Below are positions 34,019 through 43,079 of a stretch of DNA of 64,000 bases, one piece after another (positions within the stretch are counted from its first letter, which is position 1; each line of letters opens with the position of its first letter). The stretch covers positions 1 through 64,000 of the forward strand of contig JANYDD010000085.1 of the NCBI GenBank assembly GCA_025359945.1, read 5' to 3'. The stretch is from Bdellovibrio sp. (lineage in GTDB: Bacteria > Bdellovibrionota > Bdellovibrionia > Bdellovibrionales > Bdellovibrionaceae). The notes below the pieces were generated by a model. That model made no database searches. It worked only from the letters and a program-made list of their open reading frames with translations, and was not told where the DNA came from. The position numbers and the translations under genes are program-made.

Positions 34019-35182
34019 ATGAATATTCACGAGTATCAGGCAAAGCAGGTTCTAAAGAAATATGGCGTTCCCATTCTTAAGGGCGGAATTGCAGAAACGG
34101 CCGACGAAGCCTTGGCCATTGCGAAAAATCTGGGGGGATCAGTTTGGGTCGTCAAAGCCCAAATTCACGCCGGCGGCAGGGGAAAAGGTGGCGGAGTGAA
34201 GGTAGCCAAATCCTTGGACGAAGTAAAAATTTTGTCTCAAAAAATCATTGGTATGAATTTAATCACTCACCAAACGGGCCCCGAGGGTCGATTAGTTAAA
34301 AAAGTTTATATCGAAGAAGGCTGCCAGATCGCAAGGGAATTTTACGCTGCTTGTTTAGTTGACCGGGCCACGGGTCGCGTCGCTTTGATGGCTTCAAAAG
34401 AAGGCGGTGTTGAAATTGAAGAAGTTGCCGCCAGAAATCCCGAAGCTATTTTTCGTGTCGACATCGATCCAACGACAGGACTTCTGCCTTTTCAGGCCAG
34501 ACAAATTAGTTTTAGTTTAGGAATTCCAAGTGAATCTTTAGGAAAAGCAGTGACCTTTTTTCAAGGGCTTTATCAAGCGTTTGTTTCAGAGGACTGTTCC
34601 ACCGCCGAGATCAATCCGGTAGTGTTGACCCCGCAGGGAGATTTGATCGCGCTGGACGCAAAAATGAATTTTGATAGCAATGCACTTTATCGCCACAAGG
34701 ATATTTTAGAGTATCGGGACTTAGCAGAAGAAGATCCTGCAGAGATCGAAGCCAGTAAATTTGATCTGGCGTTTATTAAATTAGATGGAAACATTGGTTG
34801 CTTAGTCAACGGGGCAGGCCTAGCGATGGCCACTTTGGATATTATCAAATTGCACGGCGAAAGTCCGGCCAATTTTTTAGACGTCGGTGGCGGAGCTAAT
34901 AAAGAAAAAGTAACGGCGGCTTTTAAAATTATTTTGAAAGACCCCAAAGTAAAAGGGATTTTAGTCAACATTTTTGGCGGAATTATGAAATGCGATATTA
35001 TCGCCGAGGGCGTGATCTCGGCGTCAAAGGACGTTGGCCTAAAAGTGCCCTTAGTTGTTCGTTTAGAGGGAACAAATGTTGAACTAGGAAAGAAAATCTT
35101 AAAAGAAAGCGGATTGTCGATCACTCCAGCAGATGATTTAGAAGATGCTGCAAAAAAAATTGTTCAAGCAGTAAGGGGTTAA
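34019..35182 (+). CDS. sucC: succinyl-CoA synthetase beta subunit
   Basis: Starts [18 protein letters not shown] and has an ATP-grasp domain ([17 protein letters not shown]) and a C-terminal CoA-ligase domain ([26 protein letters not shown]). The 387-residue length is standard. It catalyses the substrate-level phosphorylation step succinyl-CoA to succinate with SucD. AAGGAA precedes the ATG. Downstream of mdh by 13 bases. Confidence 0.97.
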   Translation: MNIHEYQAKQVLKKYGVPILKGGIAETADEALAIAKNLGGSVWVVKAQIHAGGRGKGGGVKVAKSLDEVKILSQKIIGMNLITHQTGPEGRLVKKVYIEEGCQIAREFYAACLVDRATGRVALMASKEGGVEIEEVAARNPEAIFRVDIDPTTGLLPFQARQISFSLGIPSESLGKAVTFFQGLYQAFVSEDCSTAEINPVVLTPQGDLIALDAKMNFDSNALYRHKDILEYRDLAEEDPAEIEASKFDLAFIKLDGNIGCLVNGAGLAMATLDIIKLHGESPANFLDVGGGANKEKVTAAFKIILKDPKVKGILVNIFGGIMKCDIIAEGVISASKDVGLKVPLVVRLEGTNVELGKKILKESGLSITPADDLEDAAKKIVQAVRG

Positions 35183-35184
35183 AT

Positions 35185-36051
35185 GTGTCTATTTTGATCA
35201 ATAAAAATACTAAAGTTATTTGCCAGGGGTTTACTGGCGCCCAAGGAACTTTTCACAGCGAACAAGCGGTAAAGTACGGAACCAAAATGGTCGGCGGAGT
35301 CACTCCGGGAAAAGGCGGCAGTTCGCATTTAAATTTGCCAGTCTTCAACACCGTCGCCGAAGCTAAAGAGCGAACAGGCTGCAATGCCTCGGTGATCTTT
35401 GTGCCTCCGCCCTACGCTGCGGATTCTATTATGGAGGCCGTCGATGCAGAATTAGATTTAGTGGTTTGCATCACCGAGGGGATACCGGTTTTAGACATGG
35501 TTAAGGTTAAAAAATTCATGTTGGGGAAAAAAACTAGGTTAGTCGGTCCTAACTGTCCGGGAGTTATCACCCCCGGCGAATGTAAAATTGGTATTATGCC
35601 CGGGCATATTCATAAACCAGGTCGCATCGGGGTCCTTTCTAGATCTGGAACCCTTACTTACGAAGCCGTTCATCAGTTGACCGCATTGGGATTGGGCCAA
35701 TCGACTTGCGTGGGAATTGGCGGCGACCCAGTCAATGGCACACAGTTTATTGATGTTCTTGAACTATTCAATCGCGATACCGGAACTGATGCCGTGATTA
35801 TGATCGGCGAAATCGGCGGGTCCGCAGAAGAAGAGGCCGCCGAATATATCAAACGTGAATTCAAAAAACCGGTGACTGCTTTTATCGCCGGAAGCTCTGC
35901 GCCTCCGGGGCGCAGAATGGGACACGCTGGTGCGATTATCAGCGGAGGCAAGGGAACAGCTCAGGCGAAATTTGACGCATTAGAAGCTGCTGGTTGCAAA
36001 ATTGCGCGAAGTCCTGCAGAACTAGGGCGCACTCTAAAATCCCAGCTTTAA
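35185..36051 (+). CDS. sucD: succinyl-CoA synthetase alpha subunit
   Basis: The CoA-binding N-terminus ([17 protein letters not shown]) and the phospho-histidine loop ([14 protein letters not shown]) identify SucD; 288 residues is normal. The start is GTG at 35185, 2 bases after the sucC stop, so translation is probably coupled. Forms the heterodimer or tetramer with SucC. Confidence 0.97.
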   Translation: MSILINKNTKVICQGFTGAQGTFHSEQAVKYGTKMVGGVTPGKGGSSHLNLPVFNTVAEAKERTGCNASVIFVPPPYAADSIMEAVDAELDLVVCITEGIPVLDMVKVKKFMLGKKTRLVGPNCPGVITPGECKIGIMPGHIHKPGRIGVLSRSGTLTYEAVHQLTALGLGQSTCVGIGGDPVNGTQFIDVLELFNRDTGTDAVIMIGEIGGSAEEEAAEYIKREFKKPVTAFIAGSSAPPGRRMGHAGAIISGGKGTAQAKFDALEAAGCKIARSPAELGRTLKSQL

Positions 36052-36063
36052 AAAGGAAGTTGA

Positions 36064-36498
36064 ATGCCAAATCAAAACACAGAAAAAACTTTTTCAATTG
36101 TAAAACCAAATGCGATGAAGAAAAACTGTTTAGGCGATATTTTATCGATGTTCGAAGCCAACGGCTTGAAAATCGCAGCCGCAAAAATCAGTTTAATTTC
36201 CACCAGCAAATGTGAAGAGTTTTATGCCGAACACAAAGCCCGACCATTTTTTCCAGAACTTGTGAAATTTATGACATCGGGACCAGTGCTTTTGCTTTGT
36301 CTTTCCGGAGAAAACGCTGTTTTGAAAAACCGCGAGATTATGGGCGCCACTGATCCCAAAAAAGCAGCTCCGGGAACGATTCGATTTAAATTTGGCGACA
36401 ACGTCGGTGAAAATGCCGTGCACGGATCAGATAGTTTAAATAGTGCCGAGCGCGAGCTTTCCCTTTTCTTTGAAAAGTCGGAAATCTGCAACCTTTAG
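36064..36498 (+). CDS. ndk: nucleoside diphosphate kinase
   Basis: EKTFSIVKPNAMKKN at the N-terminus and the active-site His in NAVHGSDS are diagnostic; 144 residues is normal. It balances NTP pools by a phospho-His mechanism. AAGGAAG precedes the ATG. One Arg/Lys difference in the Kpn region does not affect the call. Its 3' end is overlapped by the N-terminal coding region of the next gene. Confidence 0.96.
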   Translation: MPNQNTEKTFSIVKPNAMKKNCLGDILSMFEANGLKIAAAKISLISTSKCEEFYAEHKARPFFPELVKFMTSGPVLLLCLSGENAVLKNREIMGATDPKKAAPGTIRFKFGDNVGENAVHGSDSLNSAERELSLFFEKSEICNL

Positions 36499-37625
36499 AA
36501 AGCTTAGGGCCGCTGGAAATTGATAAACTAACCCTTGGTGGCTATGGCCTTGGCCGCTATCAAGGTTTAGTTGTCTTTGTTCCCTTTTCAGTGCCCGGTG
36601 ATGTTTTGGAAGTGCAAGTCACTGAAATAAAAAAAAGCCACGCCTTTGCCACAATCACCAAAATTTTAAAACCCTCTGCGGATCGAATCGAACCCGTTTG
36701 CGAAATTTTTGGTCAGTGCGGTGGTTGTACTTTTCAGAATGTAAGTTACCCTCGCCAGCTATCAGAGAAAAACCAAATTGTTTTAGATCATTTGCGAAAG
36801 TGGATTACTCCCAATACTGAGATTCAAGAGATTCAAAGTAGCCCCCAACCTTTTAATTACCGAAACAAAATTCAGTTGAAAAAAAAAGGCTCGGTGTTGG
36901 GATTTTATCGGCGCAAAACTCACGAAATTATCGACGTGCAAAAGTGTCCCATCGCCGAAGACTCTCTTAATCAAAAACTACGGGAAATTAGAAAAAAAAA
37001 TATCAAAACTGAATTTATTGAGCTGGCGTTAGACGAAAAACTAAACGCCCAAGTCATCGAAAGTAATTCCGAAGAAACCGCTTTTTCTCAAGTGAATCGC
37101 TTCGTCAATGCCACCGTGATTGAAACGCTACTGTCGTGGATCAAAGACGATCAATTTCAGGCGTGCTATGATTTGTACGCCGGATCGGGAAATTTAACTT
37201 TTCCGGTTTATCGTACGCTTTCAAAAATACCTTTCTTCGCGGTCGAAGCCAATATCTCAGCGGTAGACCAGGCCTTAGAAAAAATAAAGAAAAGTAGGCT
37301 TCCGGATTTAGATTTTTACGCGTGTTTTGTTGAACAATTTCTGGCTAGGTTTGTCTTGGAAAATCAGTCGCTGGTTATTTTGGACCCTCCAAGATCAGGA
37401 TGCGGCCCCGATGTATTACGCATTCTAAAAAACTGCAGGGCGAAGACCATTATTTACCTAAGCTGTAATCCGGCGACACTTCAGCGAGATCTGGCCGCGA
37501 TTTTAACAGCGCCGCGGCTTCGGCTTTCGAAGGTTAAAGCGTTCGATATGTTTCCGCAAACAGATCACGTCGAGACCTTGGTGAGGATTGACTCAGAATT
37601 TTCAGATGTTACCCTTGAGCAATGA
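36486..37625 (+). CDS. TrmA/RlmD-family RNA (uracil-5-)-methyltransferase with a non-standard start
   Basis: The N-terminal TRAM domain reads LTLGGYGLGRYQGLVVFVPFSVPGD..., an iron-sulfur site follows (CEIFGQCGGC), then the SAM domain (DLYAGSGNLTF) and the catalytic Cys in LSCNPATLQRDL. The family methylates U5 in rRNA or tRNA; which target is unknown. The conserved TRAM strand starts well before the first GTG (36591). Between the upstream TGA and 36591 the frame holds no ATG, GTG or TTG, only CTG at 36486 and 36513 or ATT at 36519. I give 36486, inside ndk, as the start. Confidence 0.85.
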   Translation: MQPLESLGPLEIDKLTLGGYGLGRYQGLVVFVPFSVPGDVLEVQVTEIKKSHAFATITKILKPSADRIEPVCEIFGQCGGCTFQNVSYPRQLSEKNQIVLDHLRKWITPNTEIQEIQSSPQPFNYRNKIQLKKKGSVLGFYRRKTHEIIDVQKCPIAEDSLNQKLREIRKKNIKTEFIELALDEKLNAQVIESNSEETAFSQVNRFVNATVIETLLSWIKDDQFQACYDLYAGSGNLTFPVYRTLSKIPFFAVEANISAVDQALEKIKKSRLPDLDFYACFVEQFLARFVLENQSLVILDPPRSGCGPDVLRILKNCRAKTIIYLSCNPATLQRDLAAILTAPRLRLSKVKAFDMFPQTDHVETLVRIDSEFSDVTLEQ

Positions 37626-38383
37626 GGCTCTTTCTTTTACGTGGTTTGACTCTTTCAAGTTTATTTTTGTTGGTGTCTTGCCAAGTTTTTTCACCCCGTG
37701 ATCCCGATGCAGCTGAACTTCACCTGCGGATTGGAACCTCGCAATTGCAAAGCGGATTCTATCCGCAAGCCCTAGCTTCGTTGCTTCAAGCCGAAAGTCT
37801 TGATCCCGAAAACCCAATGATTCAAAATAACTTGGGGCTTGCCTACTTAGTCCGAGAAAAATATTCGTTGGCAGAAACTCATTTGCGCCGTTCGCTAGAG
37901 CTAAAGCCTGACTACTCGGATGCAAAAAATAATTTAGGCCGATTGTTAATCGAAATGGGTCAGTATCAAACTGCGATTCAGATCCTCAATGAAGCAGAAG
38001 CCGACTTGACGTACCCAAATCCTGAAAAGCCCCAAATCAATTTAGGTATTGCGTATTTTAGTTTAAAACAGTTCAACACCGCCCAAAAATATTTCCAAAA
38101 AGCCTTAACCGTACAGCGAGACAGTTGTTTGGCGCAGAATTATTTTGGACGAACCTTTTTTGAAATTAAAAATTTTTCATTAGCGGCCGAAAATTTGGAT
38201 CGCGCCGTGGGCTATTGCAAAAAAGATCAGTTTGATGAACCCCACTATTACAGCGGATTGGCCTATTATCAAATGGGCTTGGTCGACAGAGCAACAGCAA
38301 GGCTTGAAGAGGTCGTTTCTCTTTACCCACAGGGAAAGTACAAAGTAAGGGCGCAAGAAGCACTGAAATCCATTCGAAGGTAG
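37622..38383 (+). CDS. TPR lipoprotein (PilF/NlpI-like)
   Basis: A lipoprotein signal (LSSLFLLVSC, Cys about 20) is followed by roughly six tetratricopeptide repeats over residues 30-245 (LGLAYLVREKYSLAETHLRRSLELKPD and relatives). This layout matches PilF/PilW pilotins for type IV pilus secretin assembly; NlpI-type scaffolds are the alternative. The ATG overlaps the previous stop by 4 bp. The pilT gene at 57 kb supports presence of type IV pili. Confidence 0.75.
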   Translation: MRLFLLRGLTLSSLFLLVSCQVFSPRDPDAAELHLRIGTSQLQSGFYPQALASLLQAESLDPENPMIQNNLGLAYLVREKYSLAETHLRRSLELKPDYSDAKNNLGRLLIEMGQYQTAIQILNEAEADLTYPNPEKPQINLGIAYFSLKQFNTAQKYFQKALTVQRDSCLAQNYFGRTFFEIKNFSLAAENLDRAVGYCKKDQFDEPHYYSGLAYYQMGLVDRATARLEEVVSLYPQGKYKVRAQEALKSIRR

Positions 38384-38389
38384 GAAATC

Positions 38390-39586
38390 ATGAAAAAGCT
38401 TGGTGAGTTATTAAAAAGCGAGCGCGAAAAAAAAAGACTTTCGGTCCACGAAATTGGAATCTATTTAAAGATCAGTCCAAAAATTTTGACCTCGATTGAA
38501 GACGGTGACCTGACCAAACTTCCGGCTAAAACTTTTCTGCGCGGGTTTATTCGCAGTTATGCCCAATATCTGAAGTTAAACACCGAAGAAATCATGGCGA
38601 TGTTTCAGGAAGAAATGGGTTCGACGCATCCTCCAGCTAAAGAACTTCCTAAAGAGCTGGCCAAAGAAGTTCCCAGTCCTAAGGAATCTACCAAGGATTC
38701 TACAATGGATTCTAAAATGGATTTTACCAAGGAGGCCTCGAATCCAACATCCAAAGAAACGAAAACCGAACCCAAGAGACGCGATCCCGATTTAAATGAA
38801 GAATCCTTTTCATCTAATAAAATTATATTTTCATTGGCCGCGTTAGTGTTAGTCGCTTTGATCGTCACTGTCGCAAAATTAATCGAAAAATATAATAAAG
38901 AGCGCGAAGCTAACCCGATAGCCGAGCTTCAACGAATATCACCTTTGCCGCCAAGTTCCGAAGACCCAAATTCTACCGAAGCAAAAATCCCAGTAATTTC
39001 TCCGCAAAACATCCCCGCCGAGCCCCTTCAGCCGCTGCAAAATAAAATCGAAACAAACCTTCCTCAAAATAGTCAAAATGTCCAGGTTCTGGCTGAAAAC
39101 GGAATTGAAAAAACACTAGAAAAATCCACCGAAGTTGCTATTCAAAAAAATATTGAGAAAACGTCGGAAAAATTCATCGACAAAAAAACAGATGTCCTGG
39201 CCAAAAAAGCAGCCGAAAAACCATCGGGAAAACTACCTGAAAAACCAATTGAAAAGCCCTCTGAAAAGACTTCCGAAACCGCAGTCGACAAGCCTAATGA
39301 AAAATTGATGACAGAAAAAACTCAAACCCCAAAGCCTTCGGCAAAATTAGAGAAACCTATAGAAGTTATAATTGAGGCCACAAAAGATGTTTCATTGAAT
39401 TACGATCTTGGTAACGGTAAGTTGCTGCCCTTGAACTTAGAAAAAGGACAATTTCATACTTTTAAAAGTAAATCAGAAATCCGCCTAGATGTTAACGACG
39501 CTGGCGCAATCAATGTCTTTGTCAACGGCACTAATCGAGGCGCCGCTGGAATAGCGGGCAGTTCCAAATCTCTAAATTACCCTTAA
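38390..39586 (+). CDS. RodZ-like protein: HTH, TM helix and periplasmic domain
   Basis: Residues 1-75 are a RodZ-type helix-turn-helix (LGELLKSEREKKRLSVHEIG, DLTKLPAKTFLRGFIRSYAQYL). A single TM helix lies at 144-165. A long low-complexity Pro/Glu/Lys linker with EKPxEK repeats (200-330) leads to a C-terminal beta domain like DUF4115 (DVSLNYDLGNGKLLPLNLEKGQ). RodZ links MreB to the elongasome and cell shape. The middle linker is unusually long. AGGAAA precedes the ATG, and the stop overlaps the next start by 1 base. Confidence 0.8.
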   Translation: MKKLGELLKSEREKKRLSVHEIGIYLKISPKILTSIEDGDLTKLPAKTFLRGFIRSYAQYLKLNTEEIMAMFQEEMGSTHPPAKELPKELAKEVPSPKESTKDSTMDSKMDFTKEASNPTSKETKTEPKRRDPDLNEESFSSNKIIFSLAALVLVALIVTVAKLIEKYNKEREANPIAELQRISPLPPSSEDPNSTEAKIPVISPQNIPAEPLQPLQNKIETNLPQNSQNVQVLAENGIEKTLEKSTEVAIQKNIEKTSEKFIDKKTDVLAKKAAEKPSGKLPEKPIEKPSEKTSETAVDKPNEKLMTEKTQTPKPSAKLEKPIEVIIEATKDVSLNYDLGNGKLLPLNLEKGQFHTFKSKSEIRLDVNDAGAINVFVNGTNRGAAGIAGSSKSLNYP

Positions 39587-40953
39587 TGAAATTTAGCCCT
39601 GACTGTCTTCCACAAAATCGAAAGCTTTTTTATTTCTGGGCGATGGCTTTGCTTTTAAAGCTTTTGCTGTCTGCAGTTTTACCATTGAGTTCCGATGAAT
39701 CCTATTACTGGGTTTGGTCGCAGAACTTGCGCTTGAGTTATTTTGATCATCCTCCGTTTGTTAGTTGGCTGTTCCGAATGGGAGATTTTTTTCCATTTTC
39801 TAGGTGGCCGGGTGTACTGCTGGGGCATTTCACAGTTTTTATTTGGGTGTTTTTGCTGGGCCGTGATTTTAGTCTCACCAAGCAATTGGGTCTATTTTTA
39901 TTGATGATATTTTCGCCGTTAGTGGGGTTTGGTTCGCTAATTGTAACTCCAGATATTCCAATCTTGTTTTTTTGGAGCTTAGGCATTTACTCGCTTTCAA
40001 AATATTTCCAGAAAAATTCCAGTGCTTGGCTGTGGACCTCACTTTTGGGATTATCGATTGGTTTTGGAATTGCTTCAAAATACCATATGTTTTTATTTGT
40101 TATTCTAATGACGATTTATTTAAGTGCGGAAAAAAAATGGCGCCAGATTAATCCTGTTCACTTGTTAAGCGTTTTTATTTTAGCGGTCTTAGGGTCGCTT
40201 CCAGTTTGGATTTGGAATTTTCAGAATCACTTCGCTTCTTTTTTGTTTCAGATTCATCACGGCTTAGGAGAATCTTCTTGGGACCCATTTTGGACATGGA
40301 CGTATTTGTTAGGCCAGTTCGCTTTGGTTTCACCAATTGTTTTTTATTTTGCTATCAAAGCCAAAATACCCAACCATCTGCGACCGATAATTTACTTTGG
40401 TTGGGGTCCATTTCTTTTCTTTTTTCTAACCAGCTTCCGAGGATTGGTAGAACTAAATTGGGCCACGATTGGATACCCCAGTTTATTTGTCTTGGCACTT
40501 TTAGGAAGTGAAAAAATTAAACCTTTTGTCTTAAAGGGGGCTTTTTGGAGTTTTATTTTTATATGTGTTTTTACCCACCAGTTCTATCCTTGGCTTAATA
40601 ACAGCCCCCTACGCTGGCCCGACAAAATAAATGAACTCCGAATGTATGACCCCGTCATTGCTGCTCTTCACGAGCATCCCAAACTAAAAACCCAGCGGGT
40701 TTTTGCCTCAAGTTATCAGATGGCGTCGGTCATCTGGTACCAAACTCAACAAAAAACAGATAAGATGCCACAGATGAGTCGCAGAGATTTTTTTGATGAT
40801 CTAAACGCCGAATTTCCCACTGAAAATACTTTTTATCTGATTGGCCAAGAGGGTGTGACTTTGCCAGACTGGTTTAATCCTCTAGTCCATGATATTTCTG
40901 TCTACACGCCCATTAACGAGAGGTTTAAAATTCTAAAGATCGTCAAAAAATGA
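39586..40953 (+). CDS. ArnT/PMT-type membrane glycosyltransferase
   Basis: About 11 TM helices over 455 residues. The first periplasmic loop carries SSDESYYWVWSQ and YFDHPP, the DE and HPP motif of GT39/GT83 enzymes that use polyprenyl-phosphate sugars. The acceptor is unknown: lipid A, a wall polymer or a protein. It is sandwiched in the run between the RodZ-like gene (1-bp overlap) and a PHP-like gene (4-bp overlap), suggesting envelope modification. Confidence 0.82.
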   Translation: MKFSPDCLPQNRKLFYFWAMALLLKLLLSAVLPLSSDESYYWVWSQNLRLSYFDHPPFVSWLFRMGDFFPFSRWPGVLLGHFTVFIWVFLLGRDFSLTKQLGLFLLMIFSPLVGFGSLIVTPDIPILFFWSLGIYSLSKYFQKNSSAWLWTSLLGLSIGFGIASKYHMFLFVILMTIYLSAEKKWRQINPVHLLSVFILAVLGSLPVWIWNFQNHFASFLFQIHHGLGESSWDPFWTWTYLLGQFALVSPIVFYFAIKAKIPNHLRPIIYFGWGPFLFFFLTSFRGLVELNWATIGYPSLFVLALLGSEKIKPFVLKGAFWSFIFICVFTHQFYPWLNNSPLRWPDKINELRMYDPVIAALHEHPKLKTQRVFASSYQMASVIWYQTQQKTDKMPQMSRRDFFDDLNAEFPTENTFYLIGQEGVTLPDWFNPLVHDISVYTPINERFKILKIVKK

Positions 40954-42140
40954 TCCGATATTTTTTAAGTTTTTCATTCTTAATTTTAATTTATTTTATC
41001 TACGGCTTTGCGCTTTCCCAAAAAGACCTGACCCTAGTTCCGCTGGTTTTAAAAAAAGAAAATCCAGCTAATTTCTACGATTACCGCGGGGTTTTAAATG
41101 TTCAATCCAGTCGCGGACGGGGTTTTTCCGATCCCAAGGAAATCATTGCGGAAGCTCGAAAAGCAGGAATTGATTTTTTAATTTTTACCGATGATCTAAA
41201 GGAAGCTGGCCCCAATTTAAGCGGCTATCAGGGCCCCTTGCTGGTCCTTGACGAAGTTGAAACATCCTACTTGGATATGCGTCTGATTTATTTAAATCCC
41301 CAAAGAAAAGATCTTAGGGTCCAATCCAATTTATTTTTCACCGACTTAGTGTTGCAAAATCCACCGGCCTCTGATGACTTGCTTTTTTTGGCAGATCCAC
41401 TTCGCCCCAATCCCTCGTGGAACGGAGATTTCCCGACAGGTGTGCACGGGCTTGAAATTATAAACCCCAAGCGAATGGCTGAAAACGTTTGGCGTCAGTC
41501 CAAACTGAGCGTATTCTTAAGTTTTTTAATTTATCCCTTCAATCCTCAAATTGCGTTCGCGAGACTTTTTTTGGATCCAACCGACGAGATAAATCTTTGG
41601 GATAGGATTAATTCACAAAGAAAAATGATCGGTTTTGCTGGTTCCAATGCCAATGCGAAAGCCATCCCTTTGGCTAATACCTTGGTGAAATTTCCTAGTT
41701 ATCAAAAATCCTTCGAGATTTTTTCCAACCATGTTTTGCTTGAATCTGAGTTGACCGGTCATTCTCAAAATGACGCTTCTAAAATTCTTCAAGCATTTCA
41801 AAGGGGCCAATTTTATTTTTCGTTCGATCTGGTCGGCGATCCCAAGGGTTTTGAATGCTACCTTCAGCAAAATAAGAATTACTTTCCAGGGGCGCAAGTC
41901 CATTGGAACAAGGGAACAAGAATCAGGGCCACTTTACCAGCCGAACCCCAGTTTTTTTATGAAATCGTCGTCTTTAAAAATGGCGATCGTGTTTTTACTA
42001 CGAACGAAAAAAATCTGGATTACTTGGTGAAGGGCCCCGGTAATTACCGGGTCATTGTAAGGTCAATTTTGCCATTGCCGTTCCCCGACGGAAAAAAATG
42101 GGTCACCTGGATCTACGTTAATCCCTTTTACGTGAAGTAA
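40950..42140 (+). CDS. membrane-anchored PHP-like protein with degenerate metal site
   Basis: One N-terminal TM/signal helix (IRYFLSFSFLILIYFIYGFAL) precedes a PHP-like fold. YDYRGVLNVQSSRGRG aligns with the usual HxHT..SDG metal block but lacks both His, and ARKAGIDFLIFTDDL matches the GxDxxxxTDH strand, ending DL instead of DH. Later, VLDEVETSY resembles the GxEv strand. Metal binding is probably weakened or lost, so the role may be carbohydrate or phosphoester binding. It overlaps the glycosyltransferase by 4 bp and the convergent ferredoxin gene by 23 bp. Confidence 0.6.
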   Translation: MIRYFLSFSFLILIYFIYGFALSQKDLTLVPLVLKKENPANFYDYRGVLNVQSSRGRGFSDPKEIIAEARKAGIDFLIFTDDLKEAGPNLSGYQGPLLVLDEVETSYLDMRLIYLNPQRKDLRVQSNLFFTDLVLQNPPASDDLLFLADPLRPNPSWNGDFPTGVHGLEIINPKRMAENVWRQSKLSVFLSFLIYPFNPQIAFARLFLDPTDEINLWDRINSQRKMIGFAGSNANAKAIPLANTLVKFPSYQKSFEIFSNHVLLESELTGHSQNDASKILQAFQRGQFYFSFDLVGDPKGFECYLQQNKNYFPGAQVHWNKGTRIRATLPAEPQFFYEIVVFKNGDRVFTTNEKNLDYLVKGPGNYRVIVRSILPLPFPDGKKWVTWIYVNPFYVK

Positions 42141-42408
42141 GCGGTATTTGGATCTCTAACGAGGCACATATTTCTAGCTGGCAGGATAGCCTTTCTGAAT
42201 CGCTAAAGCCTCGGTCATTGGCCATTTCATTTTCTAATTCATTTCGGGATTCTAATTTTTTTTCAGTCGCGATGACTTTCACCAAACATGTGCCACAGGT
42301 GCCGTTACCACCACAACTATTGTCGATGGAAACCTTGTTTTGTTTTAATAAGCTCAACAAGTTAACCGAGTTTTCAAAGGAAACACTAAGTCTGCTGGGT
42401 TGAATCAT
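42118..42408 (-). CDS. [2Fe-2S] plant-type ferredoxin-like protein
   Basis: The cluster motif CGGNGTCGTC (C-x5-C-x2-C) with a fourth Cys in RLSCQ fits plant-type ferredoxins. About 96 residues from the ATG at 42408; an in-frame ATG at 42444 would add 12 residues. Neither has a good Shine-Dalgarno site. It carries electrons in the cytoplasm; no reductase is adjacent. The 3' end overlaps the PHP-like gene by 23 bp (tail to tail). Confidence 0.85.
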   Translation of the reverse strand: MIQPSRLSVSFENSVNLLSLLKQNKVSIDNSCGGNGTCGTCLVKVIATEKKLESRNELENEMANDRGFSDSERLSCQLEICASLEIQIPLTSRKRD

Positions 42409-42467
42409 AACTTTATTAAAATTTTTCAAGCTTGATCGACCCATGTCTGATTTGTATCAATAAAGAT

Positions 42468-43079
42468 ATGAGATTCATAGCCTTTGACGTAGAGACCACC
42501 GGCACGGTCCCCGGAGTCGACCAAATTGTAGAAATAGGTGCTGTTCGCTTTAATAGTGAAGAGATCGAAAATGTTTACGCCACCCTGGTCAATCCAAGGA
42601 TAGCAATTCCCCCAGCAGCGTCCGCGGTAAATAAAATCACCAATGAAATGGTGATGGGAAAACCCTTTATTGAAGATCTTTTAGAATCATTCTCGGAATT
42701 TTGCGGCAATGATCCTATGGTGGCCCACAACGCTCCTTTTGACGCCCAATTCTTTAGCGCGGCTTTTAAGAAGTTCGATTACCCCACTCCGCAAGGAATT
42801 ATCCTGGACACTTTGCCGATAGCACGTAAAATTTTTCCGGGCTTACCCAATTATAAACTAGGTACCTTGATTCAATTTTTAAAAATTCAAACAAAAACAG
42901 ATTTTCATCGGGCCGAAGAGGACGCGTCCTATTGTGGGCAGATGCTTTTGCAGATGATGAAGAGAATCTCCACAAACGGTCAGGTGCCGCGCATCGAAAA
43001 TCTAGTCGCTTTAACCGGAAAACCCGAATTTCGTTTTCCTCTTATCGAAAAAAAAGCGAAACAACTTTCATTTCTTTAA
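42468..43079 (+). CDS. DnaQ-like 3'-5' exonuclease (DEDDh)
   Basis: The three Exo motifs are intact: FDVETTG (D, E), HNAPFDAQFF (D) and HRAEEDA (H, D). At 203 residues from the ATG at 42468 it is a stand-alone exonuclease, either the PolIII epsilon subunit or a DnaQ-family paralogue; it ends without a clear tau/alpha-binding tail. An upstream in-frame ATG (42432) would bury the first strand. It overlaps the convergent nadE gene by 12 bp. Confidence 0.88.
   Translation: MRFIAFDVETTGTVPGVDQIVEIGAVRFNSEEIENVYATLVNPRIAIPPAASAVNKITNEMVMGKPFIEDLLESFSEFCGNDPMVAHNAPFDAQFFSAAFKKFDYPTPQGIILDTLPIARKIFPGLPNYKLGTLIQFLKIQTKTDFHRAEEDASYCGQMLLQMMKRISTNGQVPRIENLVALTGKPEFRFPLIEKKAKQLSFL

Noticed and set aside
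34687-35124. 145-codon minus-strand frame inside sucC
   Set aside because: Shadow of a strongly conserved gene; Ser/Pro/Thr-rich product without domain features.
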